Shown piece after piece: positions 34,762-43,366 of a DNA stretch of 64,000 bases (its first letter is position 1; each line of letters begins with the position of its first letter). Under the pieces are notes generated by a model. That model was not told where the DNA came from. It saw only the letters and a list, made by a program, of their open reading frames with translations, and did not search any database. Origin of the DNA: JACDHG01 sp963815295 (GTDB taxonomy: Bacteria; Actinomycetota; Actinomycetes; Propionibacteriales; Nocardioidaceae); assembly GCA_963815295.1 (NCBI GenBank), contig CAWFFZ010000008.1, positions 1,240,001 to 1,304,000 of the forward strand, written 5' to 3'. The position numbers were made by a program, and so were the translations under genes.

Positions 34762-35250
34762 ATGAACACATCAAGCAAGGTCATCAGCCGGGCGGCCATC
34801 GCCGCCGCCGCGCTCGTGGCACCGTTGCTCATCGCCGGATCGGGCGCGGCATCGACCACGGACAGCGGCTGCACGACCACGCCCAAGCGACCCATCTTCT
34901 CGGGGGAGTACAACGGCAGCAACATCCCGCTCGTGGACTACAAGGTCGACGTGACCTGCGAGGCCGGGTTGTCGATCGAGGTGTGGATGCAGCGGAACGA
35001 GCAGGACCTGGTGGCCCGCGAGGGGGACCCTGACGACGACCTCACAGGACTCACCATCAGGACGCTCGACTTCACCGAGGCTGGGACCAAGACCATCAGA
35101 GTTCGGAAGGCGCTGCCCAACACTGGGCCAGCCAACGAGGGCCAAGTTGAAGAGGTCTATGCGGGGGTGGGCTTCTTGGTCAGAAGCGGGCCCGTGCAGT
35201 CGAACTTCACGGGGTATGAGCTGACGCAGGTCCGTGCGATCCACCGCTGA
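34762..35250 (+). CDS. Small secreted protein of unknown function
   Basis: The product has 162 residues from the ATG at 34762, with AAAGGGGAA upstream. A signal peptide (VISRAAIAAAALVAPLLIAG) is followed by a mature domain with two cysteines (DSGCTTTPKR and KVDVTCEAG) that could form one disulfide. The rest is beta-rich (LSIEVWMQRNEQDL, GTKTIRVRKALP). I recognise no family. It is preceded by the shared element and followed by a strong terminator, so it appears to be a single-gene transcript. Confidence 0.75.
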   Translation: MNTSSKVISRAAIAAAALVAPLLIAGSGAASTTDSGCTTTPKRPIFSGEYNGSNIPLVDYKVDVTCEAGLSIEVWMQRNEQDLVAREGDPDDDLTGLTIRTLDFTEAGTKTIRVRKALPNTGPANEGQVEEVYAGVGFLVRSGPVQSNFTGYELTQVRAIHR

Positions 35251-35273
35251 CCGCCGCTGGTGTGGTGACAGGG

Positions 35274-35315
35274 ACAGGGCCCGAACCGAGGAGTCGGTTC
35301 GGGCCCTGTTTGGTA
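35274..35315 (+). terminator. Strong intrinsic terminator
   Basis: A perfect 16-base stem (ACAGGGCCCGAACCGA paired with 35294-35309) closes a GGAG tetraloop and is followed by TTTGG. It ends the transcript of the secreted-protein gene before the BTAD regulator. Confidence 0.85.
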
Positions 35316-35345
35316 TCAGCGACCCGATAAGACCCTCCTCCGCGT

Positions 35346-38300
35346 ATGACCCCCTCCCTCGATGTCGTCCTGATGGTCGCTGGCCCGGGCTTTGGCAAGT
35401 CGACTGCGCTGGATGCCGCACGCCATCGAGACGGCGTGATCGTCACCGGCCGTACGGCACTAGAGGGTCTGCCCGACCGCGACTGGGTCGGTGTCGACGA
35501 CCTCCACCTGCTGACAGCGCATGAGCAGCAACGGTTGATAGCGCAGATTTCCGTCCTAGGTCGCACCACGAGGGTCGTGCTGACCTCGCGACAGCCACTC
35601 ACCCGTGAAGTCCGTCGCCTGTTGCGCGGTCGGGTCCGCGAGCTCGGACCGGAGGATCTGGCCCTCGATCCGTACGCCGTGCGCCGGGTTCTGGTGGACG
35701 AGTACGGCGTGCTCGATCCGGAGGCGCCGGTCGACGTACATGCGCTCACGGCGGGCTGGCCGAGTCTGGTGCATTTCGCCGCCGACGTTCTGACTCGGCA
35801 CCCGGATGCCGACCTTCGCAGCGCCCTCACCAAGCAGGGTGCGCCGGCCGCGGCCTGGCTGCGCGAGGAGGTGCTTCCGGTGGTTGGGCCGGGGTCGAGG
35901 CACCTGCTGGCCTGCCTGTCTGGACTCGGGCCGCTGTCTCCTGACGTCTGCGGCAACGTCGCTGAGGCGCTTGACCTGGGCAGCGGCGAGTGGTCGATCG
36001 CCGATCTCGAGGCCGCCGGAATCTTCACTCCGCTGCACGGCCTTGGCAGGGACGGCTTACTGGAGATCGTTCCCGCTGTGGCCGACGTACTTGCGGCGAA
36101 CGTCGAACCACCGGTGAGCCAAACGGGCCTGCGCGCTGCCGCCCATGGTCTGGAGCAGGCGGGCCTGCCGTTCGGGGCGGCGGTCGCCTCTGCACGTCTC
36201 GGTGACTGGGCGGGTGCGTTGCGCCTGGTGGCTGACCAGGGCGAGAAGATGCTCCGTCGCGGAGACGCTGCAGGAGTGGTCGACCTGGTGAGGTCCGCTC
36301 CCGCCGGCGAACTACCCGGCGCAGTGCAACTCATCTACGCGGACGCGCTGCGCATCTGTGGCGACCTGTCCGGGGCCGCACGAGCCTTCCGACCGTTGAT
36401 CGATGCCGCTGACGGCGCTGAGGGAGCGCCCGGGCAGGGCTGGTCGCCCGCGCTGGCCAGCAGAGTGGCTGCAGTGCACTACGCGGGCGGGCGCCTCGAG
36501 ACTGCTTTGCAGGTCCTGTCGCGCGCCGACGTACCAGCGGCGACTGTAACCCGAGACGCCGGTGATGACGTCGAGACCGTCGAGTGGATGGCCTCGAGGG
36601 TGCACCACCTCTGTTCGCTTGGGCGCCACGACGAGGCGGGGCCTTTGGCCGGTGACGTGCTGGAGCGGGCCGAGGCATCCGGCGACGCGCGCGCTCTCAC
36701 CGCATCCCACATGGCGATGGCACGAGCAAGCCAGGGCGAGAGCAAACAAGCCCACCACGAGTACGCCCTGAGCGCCGCGACCGACTCAGGCGACATCATC
36801 ACCGCGTCGCGCATCCTCGTGAACCAGTCCTTCCATTTGCTCGCGACGGTGCGATATGTCGAGGCCAGTCTGGTGGCGCGGTCGGCACTCCGAGCCGCCG
36901 ACATTGGCATTGCCACCGGTCGCCGGTCGGCAGCGCTGCACAACCTGGCAGAGGCGCTGATGCAACAGGGTGAGTACGACGAGGCGAGCTGGCACCTGGA
37001 GCGGGCCATTGCATTGTGTCGCCACCTGGGGGTTGGACGGATCGCCCTCGGACTGCTCGGGCTTGCAGAGATCCATCGACAACTTGGTCACGATGAGCGG
37101 GCTCGCGCGCGGTACCTGGAAGCCGTCGATCTGGCCCGCGGATCTGGCGAGATGCAGGTGCTGGTTCCCGCCCTCGCGGGCCTGGCCAGGCTGTACGCCG
37201 TCGGCCGCGAACACCCGGCAAGCCTTTTCGACGAAGCGCAGGCAGCCGCCGATGAAGCTTTGCGGGTGGCCAACGGTCAGGTACAACCCGTTGCGCTCAC
37301 GGCGGCAGGCTGGGCGGCGCTGCGCGGAGACGACCGGACGCGCGCGTCGGAGCTTGCTCGGCAATCCGTGGCAGCAGCCCGCGAGATGCAGGCCCTCGAT
37401 CTTCTGGCCGACGCGCTTGAGCTCGCCGGCGCATGTGCCGACGACCCTGGCGATGCCCGCCAGAAGCTCACCGAAGCGCTGGCGATCTGGGACGACGGCG
37501 GCGCCGGCCCGCCAGCTCGCAAGATTGAGCTCCAGCTCGGATGGCTCGAAGGGGCAGACACCATGCAGCGATCGCGGGCGCGGGATGCCGCGCGCGAACT
37601 GCAGAGGCTAGGTGTACGGCACGTCAACGGGCGCCCGGTAACGACCACGGGCAGTGGAGCCTCGGTGGCAATTGCGGTCTTGGGTGGCTTCAGCGTGAGC
37701 GTCGACGACACGGAGGTGCCGCTGCCCGCGTGGCGATCACGTCAGGCTCGGACGCTGGTCAAGATGCTCGCCGCTCGTCGTGGCCGCCCGGCAAGCCGGG
37801 ATTGGCTGTGCGAGACCCTGTGGCCCGACGACGACCCCGCCAAGACCGGGCACCGGCTCGCGGTTCTGCTCGCGACCGTCCGCGGCGTGCTGGATCCCGA
37901 GCGCCGGTGGCCGACCGACCACTTCATCTCCGCCGACCGGAGCGGAGTCCGGCTTGACCTGCGGCACGTCACGCTCGATCTGGACACGTTGATCAGCGAC
38001 GCCGATCACGCGGCCCGGATGGTCGACACCGACGAACCCACCCGCGCCGCGGAGATCCTCGCCGACATCGACGCCCGCTACCGCGGCGACGCCTTCGAGG
38101 ACGAGCTCGGTGAGGAGTGGGCGGACGCAGTCCGGGAAGAGGTGCGGGCAGCCTGGCAGAGGTCGGTGCGACGCCTGGCCATCCTCCGTCGTCGAGCCGG
38201 ACGGGTGAGCGACGCACAAACCTTGCAGGTCCGCCTCCTCGCGGCCGACCCGTACGACGAGAGCACTCACCGACAACTCGTGCAGGGCTTGCTAGGCGCG

Positions 38301-38468
38301 GGCCGTCACGGCGATGCGCGACGAGCTTTCGCCCGCTGGCGCGCGGCGATGCGGGAGATCGGCGGACCACCGCCTGACCAGGCGATCCTCGCCTGGAGAC
38401 CTGGCAATGCCCGCACGCCCGGCCTGTCCGCGGCGAGGTCGCTGGCCCGATCCCGCCCCGCGTTCTGA
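35346..38468 (+). CDS. Large P-loop/TPR regulator with C-terminal winged-helix and BTAD domains
   Basis: The product has 1040 residues. A P-loop at 13-20 (GPGFGKST) and a Walker-B-like strand at 48-57 (WVGVDDLHLL) open a MalT-like STAND ATPase. A long helical TPR region follows (LAEALMQQGEYDEASWHLER). From about residue 775 there is a winged-helix DNA-binding domain (LGGFSVSVDDTEVPLPAWRS), and from about 860 a BTAD domain (DPYDESTHRQLVQGLLGAGR). SARP regulators normally start with these two domains, whereas here they are at the C-terminus. It probably activates the neighbouring secreted-protein and exporter genes, which share upstream elements; that is inference. Confidence 0.88.
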   Translation: MTPSLDVVLMVAGPGFGKSTALDAARHRDGVIVTGRTALEGLPDRDWVGVDDLHLLTAHEQQRLIAQISVLGRTTRVVLTSRQPLTREVRRLLRGRVRELGPEDLALDPYAVRRVLVDEYGVLDPEAPVDVHALTAGWPSLVHFAADVLTRHPDADLRSALTKQGAPAAAWLREEVLPVVGPGSRHLLACLSGLGPLSPDVCGNVAEALDLGSGEWSIADLEAAGIFTPLHGLGRDGLLEIVPAVADVLAANVEPPVSQTGLRAAAHGLEQAGLPFGAAVASARLGDWAGALRLVADQGEKMLRRGDAAGVVDLVRSAPAGELPGAVQLIYADALRICGDLSGAARAFRPLIDAADGAEGAPGQGWSPALASRVAAVHYAGGRLETALQVLSRADVPAATVTRDAGDDVETVEWMASRVHHLCSLGRHDEAGPLAGDVLERAEASGDARALTASHMAMARASQGESKQAHHEYALSAATDSGDIITASRILVNQSFHLLATVRYVEASLVARSALRAADIGIATGRRSAALHNLAEALMQQGEYDEASWHLERAIALCRHLGVGRIALGLLGLAEIHRQLGHDERARARYLEAVDLARGSGEMQVLVPALAGLARLYAVGREHPASLFDEAQAAADEALRVANGQVQPVALTAAGWAALRGDDRTRASELARQSVAAAREMQALDLLADALELAGACADDPGDARQKLTEALAIWDDGGAGPPARKIELQLGWLEGADTMQRSRARDAARELQRLGVRHVNGRPVTTTGSGASVAIAVLGGFSVSVDDTEVPLPAWRSRQARTLVKMLAARRGRPASRDWLCETLWPDDDPAKTGHRLAVLLATVRGVLDPERRWPTDHFISADRSGVRLDLRHVTLDLDTLISDADHAARMVDTDEPTRAAEILADIDARYRGDAFEDELGEEWADAVREEVRAAWQRSVRRLAILRRRAGRVSDAQTLQVRLLAADPYDESTHRQLVQGLLGAGRHGDARRAFARWRAAMREIGGPPPDQAILAWRPGNARTPGLSAARSLARSRPAF

Positions 38469-38511
38469 CCCTGTACTGATGTCCCCCCATCACCGTTGTT
38501 CCGACGCCGCA
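38461..38511 (+). promoter_or_regulatory. Shared upstream element, copy B
   Basis: CGTTCTGA, CTGATG and CACCGTTGTTCCGACGCCGC match copy A (34652-34703) in order and spacing. The first bases overlap the end of the BTAD regulator gene. The RTX-like gene starts about 50 bases after the element. Confidence 0.55.
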
Positions 38512-38562
38512 CCGTGCGGCAATGCGGCCACTCGGTCGCAGACCAAATAGGGAGATTTAACA

Positions 38563-39036
38563 ATGTCACGACGAGCAGCAACCACACTCGCGAGCACCGC
38601 GTTCGCGGTCGTGTCCATCCTGGGAATACTCGCCGCTCCAGGATCGCAGGCCGCTGATCCCAACGACGACTGCACGCCCACCGGCCCGGTGATCCTCGGC
38701 ACTCCGGCAGGTGACCACCTCGAGGGAACGCCCGGGAACGACGTCATCGACGGGCGAGGCGGCAACGATGTCATCGTCGGCAAGGGCGGTGACGACGTCA
38801 TCCTCGGCGCGGATGGCCGCGACGAGATCCGCGGCGGCAACGGCAAAGACTGCATCGAGGGAGGCCCCGGCGACGATGACATCAGCGGCGGCGACCAGGC
38901 AGACACCATCAAGGGAGGCGACGGTCGCGACATGCTGCGCGGCGGCCGCGGCGACGACGACGTCGACGGCGGGCGAGGACACGACAGCATGCCGGACCGA
39001 GAGCCCGACGATGAGGTCCTGCGCGTGGAGCACTGA
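38563..39036 (+). CDS. Small secreted RTX-type calcium-binding protein
   Basis: The product has 157 residues. A signal peptide (TTLASTAFAVVSILGILAAP) is followed by at least eight glycine/aspartate nonapeptide repeats of the G-G-x-G-x-D-x-hydrophobic type (GTPGNDVIDGRGGNDVIVGK, GGPGDDDISGGDQADTIKGG). These form a calcium-binding parallel beta-roll. Two cysteines (NDDCTPT, GKDCIEG) may form a disulfide. There is no enzymatic domain, so it is a bare beta-roll, possibly cell-surface or matrix-associated. It shares an upstream element with the secreted gene at 34762. Confidence 0.87.
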   Translation: MSRRAATTLASTAFAVVSILGILAAPGSQAADPNDDCTPTGPVILGTPAGDHLEGTPGNDVIDGRGGNDVIVGKGGDDVILGADGRDEIRGGNGKDCIEGGPGDDDISGGDQADTIKGGDGRDMLRGGRGDDDVDGGRGHDSMPDREPDDEVLRVEH

Positions 39037-39205
39037 CAGCCGGGCGATTGCGAACGCGATCTGGCGAGGCGCAACCTCCGGACGTCCCGCCCGAGGACGG
39101 CTGCGTCGACGTGACGACCCAAGACCTGCCCCAGCGTTGCCCGGAGTAAGCCTGCCTAGTGGGCGCTCGAGTGCGCTCGCGTGGAGCTCGTCCGGCCCGT
39201 GGATG

Positions 39206-40360
39206 TCATTGGCGAGGTGTGTAGTCGTCCAGTGTGTCCAAGCTGATGTCCGCATCTGGCCAGCGACGGCGAAGGGCTTCTGCGCCGGCGCGCGCCCAGC
39301 CGGTGAGGTGCGGGAGGCTCCGGTGCCGGTCTGCCGTGTCGGCCGCGGCCTGGAGCGACGCGATCCGGTGCAGGCGACTGTGGTCCCCGAACGGGCGTGC
39401 ATCCAGCTTGGGCAGACCCAGGCGGGCCGCCGCAAAGATGAACCCGGCGCCAGCCAACGCATGCCCGAAGGTCCGATCATCGGTTATCTGGGGAACGACC
39501 GGCGCCATCGTGTTCCGATACGCCTCCTCGACACCGTTGCCCATCGGGTCGCTGACGGTGAGCCACATCGATCCGGGGACGTACAGGTCGTTCACGAGGT
39601 CAGAGATGGCGTGCCGGAACCCCGCAGCCTCGAAATCGATGAGGCGACCGTCACCGTCACCGTCGACGAGAAAGTTGTTCACACCGGGGTCACCGCTGGA
39701 GAACGCCAGGAACGCACCCGGGTTGATGAGCTCGGCCACGACGCCGTCCAGCTCGCGGCTCGCCGCCGTCGTCATCGCGACGCCAGCGTCGTCCATGTGC
39801 TGAACCCCGGTCCGCCATCCACTGAGGAACCGCTCGACCTCGGCTTGACGATCCACCGCGCCGAGTCGACCTCGTCGGGTGTAGAAGTAGTCGGCCTTAC
39901 CAATCGTGAGGCTGTGGAGCCGGCCCAACGCCCGCGCGAAACTAATCAGCAGTGCCGCGGATCGTTGCGCGCCCTGGCGCAGCAGGACAGCCCGCAACGG
40001 CTCCCGCGGAGCGACGTCTTCGAGCACCAGGAAGCCGCTTCCCGGGTCCATCGATGGAGTGTCGGCAGCCAACACGCGCGGCGCCAGTGTCTCGTCGACC
40101 TCAGCGAGGAACTCCAGAGCCGCCTTCTCCGTGGACAACTGCCTCGGGTTCCTGCGTACATCGTTCGGGTTGTCGCGCAACCACTTCACGATCACGCTGT
40201 TCGGTACGTCGGAAGAGTCCGCGGCCAAGTGACAACGCAGAACGAACCACGGCTCCACCCGATCGACCTCACGCACCTGCACCGGCACCCGGTACGACGC
40301 TGACAGCAGACCTTCGATCTGCGCCCTCGTCGGCACCGACGGCACAGCTGAGTCATCCAC
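39206..40360 (-). CDS. Aminoglycoside-phosphotransferase-fold protein
   Basis: The product has about 384 residues; the GTG at 40360 is chosen but nearby GTGs at 40345 or 40336 are possible. Kinase-fold features include VIVKWLRDN, LVLEDVAPREPLRAV and the catalytic loop SSGDPGVNNFLVDGDGDGRL followed by IDFEAAG. The usual His of the HGD motif is replaced by Ser. Substrates of such APH/choline-kinase-fold proteins range from antibiotics to sugars. It is divergent from the toroid gene, which heads an operon with another kinase-like gene. Confidence 0.78.
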   Translation of the reverse strand: MDDSAVPSVPTRAQIEGLLSASYRVPVQVREVDRVEPWFVLRCHLAADSSDVPNSVIVKWLRDNPNDVRRNPRQLSTEKAALEFLAEVDETLAPRVLAADTPSMDPGSGFLVLEDVAPREPLRAVLLRQGAQRSAALLISFARALGRLHSLTIGKADYFYTRRGRLGAVDRQAEVERFLSGWRTGVQHMDDAGVAMTTAASRELDGVVAELINPGAFLAFSSGDPGVNNFLVDGDGDGRLIDFEAAGFRHAISDLVNDLYVPGSMWLTVSDPMGNGVEEAYRNTMAPVVPQITDDRTFGHALAGAGFIFAAARLGLPKLDARPFGDHSRLHRIASLQAAADTADRHRSLPHLTGWARAGAEALRRRWPDADISLDTLDDYTPRQ

Positions 40361-40462
40361 AGCGGACCATCGTGCCAGGCCACTCACCTTGGCCAGCGCT
40401 CGTCGGGCAAGGGAGTGAACCCCAGGGATCGGGACCGATGGCTGGCGAGTTCCGGACCTGGG

Positions 40463-41419
40463 ATGCTGGCCGGTGTGGACGAGCGGACCGCGGATGCTGT
40501 GGAGTGGCTGCTCGCGTGCGATGAGCCGGCCATCCGACACCTGGCTCGGCGGGACCTGCTCGGTGAGTCCTCCGACGAAGACCGGGCACTGATTGTCACG
40601 GGGCCGGCGGTGACGGCGCTGCTGTCCGGTCAGGAGAAGGGCGGCGGGTTTGGAGAGGACCCGTACCGCAAGTGGACAGGTGCGCACTGGCGCCTGGTGG
40701 CGCTGGCCGAGCTCGATGCGCCGGCGGACGACCCACGGGTGTCGGCCGCGGCGGAGTGCGTGCTGGATTGGATCACCACCGGCCTCCAGCACGTCGGCCG
40801 CAAGGTTGACGGGCTACCGCGGGTGCATGCGAGCATCCACGGCAACGCTCTCGGCGCGTGTACCCGGCTTGGACTCGCCGACGACCCGCGTACGCATCGT
40901 TTGGCGGAAGCGCTCCTGTCCTGGCAATGGCCGGACGGAGGCTGGAACTGCAGCACCAAAGCCCGCGGTCACCGTTCGTCGTTCCATGAGTCACACCGCA
41001 CTGCGTGGGGGCTACACGAGTACGCCGAGGCAACGGGTCACGAGGAAGGCCGCGCCGCTGCAAGCCGGACCGCTGAGCTGTTCCTTGAGCACCGGGTCTT
41101 CCGACGCTCCAGCACCAGCGAGCCGATCCACCCAAGATGGATGAAGATCGTGTTCCCGTCGTACTGGCACTACGACGTCCTGTCCGGCCTCACACTCCTC
41201 GCCGCCACCGACCACGCCACCGATCCCCGGGCGGTGGACGCGCTCGACCACCTCGAGGCGCAACGCCTCCCGGACGGCCGCTGGCGGCCACAGGCGCGGT
41301 GGTGGCGACCGCCGACCAGCCAGGTGAGCCCGGACGTCGTCGACTGGGGTCAGCCCAGCCGGCCGAGCCCAATGCTCACCCTCACTGCGCTGCGGGTGCT
41401 CAAGGCAGCGGGGCGGTGA
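40463..41419 (+). CDS. Alpha/alpha-toroid (prenyltransferase/squalene-cyclase-like repeat) protein
   Basis: The product has about 318 residues; ATG 40463 or GTG 40475 are both reasonable starts. Toroid-type repeats are visible (SWQWPDGGWNCSTKARGHRS, RLPDGRWRPQARWWRPPT), together with AIRHLARRDLLGE at the N-terminus. The DXDD/QW acid motif of true triterpene cyclases is not seen. Such toroid proteins in bacteria can be lyases, hydrolases or binding scaffolds. The stop is immediately followed by the GTG of a kinase-like gene, so a shared pathway is likely. Confidence 0.7.
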   Translation: MLAGVDERTADAVEWLLACDEPAIRHLARRDLLGESSDEDRALIVTGPAVTALLSGQEKGGGFGEDPYRKWTGAHWRLVALAELDAPADDPRVSAAAECVLDWITTGLQHVGRKVDGLPRVHASIHGNALGACTRLGLADDPRTHRLAEALLSWQWPDGGWNCSTKARGHRSSFHESHRTAWGLHEYAEATGHEEGRAAASRTAELFLEHRVFRRSSTSEPIHPRWMKIVFPSYWHYDVLSGLTLLAATDHATDPRAVDALDHLEAQRLPDGRWRPQARWWRPPTSQVSPDVVDWGQPSRPSPMLTLTALRVLKAAGR

Positions 41420-42475
41420 GTGCGGCTCGAGCTGCTGAGCGGCCTCGCCGACGCTGGCGGTGCCATGCTGGGGACCGTGAGCAGCGCGAAGTCCGCGGAC
41501 ACCATCGACAAGCTCCTCGCCGGCGCGACCGACCGCCGACCGATCCGCACGTCCGACGCCAAGTCCGGTGCCGACTTCGAGCTACTCACCATCGAAGGTC
41601 GGTCATGCTTCCTCAAGGTGCTCGACGCCGAGGCCGACTGGATCATGCGGGTGACCGGCAATACCGACCACTGGGAATACAAGGTGTGGCAGGCCGGCCT
41701 CTACCACCGTTTTCCTGGCGTGATCGACCACACGATCATCGCCATGGCCCTTGACACGACCGGGGCATCGACACGCCTGGGCATCCTCATGGACGACGTC
41801 AGCGATTCGCTCGTGCCCCCGGGCGACGACGTCGTGGCTGCCGAGACCCACGACGGGTTCGTCCGCCACATGGCCCAGCTGCACGCCGAGTTCTGGGGGT
41901 GGCATGACTCCGTCGGTCTGTGCCCGATGGTCAACCGCATCCGCTTCTTCTGTCCCGAGAACATCGCTACCGAGCTGCAGGCCGACGTCATACCGGGACC
42001 GATCGCGGCAGCTGACGCCGGGTGGAAGCACCTGGCCAAGATCCATCCTGAACTGAGCAACTTCATCCGGGGGATCCACGAGGATCCGTCGGCTTTGGTC
42101 GATGCCCTGTCCGAGTCTCCCGCCACGTTCGTGACCGGCGACTGGAAGATGGGCAACCTCGGCAGGCACGCCGATGGACGCACGATCCTGGTCGACCAGG
42201 CCTACCCTGGCGAGGCGCCTGGCCTGTACGACCTGCTCTGGTATGTGGCCCTCAACCGGCTACGGCTGCCCTCCTCGAAGGAGGCGACCATCGACGCATA
42301 TCGGGCAGGACTCGAGGCTGCCGGAATCGAGACGGGCGGTTGGTTCGAGCGGCAGCTGGGTTTGTCGATCATCGCAATGATGGCGACCTTTGCGTGGGAG
42401 AAGGCGCTCGGCGATGCCGACGAGCTGGCGTGGTGGTCGAACCAGGTTGCGCAGGCGCGGGTGTGGCTGCCATGA
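41420..42475 (+). CDS. Phosphotransferase-fold protein with atypical catalytic loop
   Basis: The product has 351 residues; the GTG at 41420 abuts the previous stop, and a GTG at 41477 (MSSAKSADTIDKLL) is an alternative. Kinase-fold segments include CFLKVLDAEADWIMRVTG, LGILMDDVSDSLVPPGDD and the catalytic loop FVTGDWKMGNLGRHADGRTI with ILVDQAYPGE. The usual His before Gly-Asp is Thr, but Asp and Asn are retained. It lies between the toroid gene and a methyltransferase in a tightly packed operon. The substrate is unknown. Confidence 0.72.
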   Translation: MRLELLSGLADAGGAMLGTVSSAKSADTIDKLLAGATDRRPIRTSDAKSGADFELLTIEGRSCFLKVLDAEADWIMRVTGNTDHWEYKVWQAGLYHRFPGVIDHTIIAMALDTTGASTRLGILMDDVSDSLVPPGDDVVAAETHDGFVRHMAQLHAEFWGWHDSVGLCPMVNRIRFFCPENIATELQADVIPGPIAAADAGWKHLAKIHPELSNFIRGIHEDPSALVDALSESPATFVTGDWKMGNLGRHADGRTILVDQAYPGEAPGLYDLLWYVALNRLRLPSSKEATIDAYRAGLEAAGIETGGWFERQLGLSIIAMMATFAWEKALGDADELAWWSNQVAQARVWLP

Positions 42476-43272
42476 CCGATTCCGATGGCCTGGCGTTAGC
42501 CCGGCAGGGCTACGACGGCGCCGCCACCGCCTGGGCCGACGGCGCAGAGCTCGTGTACGGGCCGATGGCTGATGCCCTGCTGGCCCGAGCGCCTGAACTG
42601 ACCGGCAAGCGCGTGCTGGACGTCGGGGCAGGTACGGGAGCGGTCTCTCACCGGCTCGTCGCCGCCGGAGCTCAGGCAATAGCGGTCGATGCCTCGTGGC
42701 CGATGCTGGCCCATCAGGCCTCGTCGCGACCGTCAGGCGTGGTGGGCGACATCAGTCGGTTGCCGTTGGTCGACGGCGCAGTCGACGGCGCCGCGGCGGC
42801 TTTCGTACTCAACCATCTCGCCGATCCGGTCGCCGCCCTCGTCGAATTGCACCGCGTGGTTGGGCGGGGCGGATTCATCGTTGCCTCGGTGTTCTCGATC
42901 GGCGACCCGCCAGCGGCAAAGGCAGCGATCGATGATGCTCTGGCCTCGGCGGGCTGGAAACCGCCGGAGTGGTACGGCTTCCTCAAGTCTGTCGACGGTC
43001 AGCTGGGCTCGGCGACCACCATGCGTGACGCGGCCAAAGCCGCCGACCTAGAGCACATCGACGTGGTCGAACGACGGGTACGAACCGGTGTCACCGACCC
43101 GCGCGACATCGTCCGCTATCGGCTGTCTCAACCCCAGCGGGCGGTGTTCCTGGCTGAGCTCAGCGAAGAGGCAAGGCGCCGGGTCGTCGACGAATGCGTG
43201 GCCGCGGTGGCCGAACTCGGCGAGGCCTTCGACCCCGGCGTCGTACTGCTGGCAGCTCGCGCAAGGGAGTGA
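42472..43272 (+). CDS. SAM-dependent methyltransferase (class I)
   Basis: The product has 266 residues from the ATG at 42472, which overlaps the previous stop (ATGA). The SAM-binding motif VLDVGAGTGAVSHRL, then AIAVDASWPMLAHQA, and the post-I motif SRLPLVDGAVDGAAAAFVLN are clear. It resembles ubiquinone/demethylmenaquinone-type methyltransferases but the substrate is not defined. It is the last gene of the toroid-kinase-methyltransferase operon. Confidence 0.87.
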   Translation: MTDSDGLALARQGYDGAATAWADGAELVYGPMADALLARAPELTGKRVLDVGAGTGAVSHRLVAAGAQAIAVDASWPMLAHQASSRPSGVVGDISRLPLVDGAVDGAAAAFVLNHLADPVAALVELHRVVGRGGFIVASVFSIGDPPAAKAAIDDALASAGWKPPEWYGFLKSVDGQLGSATTMRDAAKAADLEHIDVVERRVRTGVTDPRDIVRYRLSQPQRAVFLAELSEEARRRVVDECVAAVAELGEAFDPGVVLLAARARE

Positions 43273-43366
43273 AGATGTTGCCTGACCGCAGAAACTCTTC
43301 AAGCATCATCAGGTCCGTACGGCAAGGCACCGACGACCGAATCCGAGCAAATGCTGCGAACCCCGC

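Noticed and set aside
33527..34765. A 412-codon plus-strand frame overlapping the MFS exporter
   Set aside because: It is an arginine- and histidine-rich shadow in a second frame of a clear 14-helix transporter.
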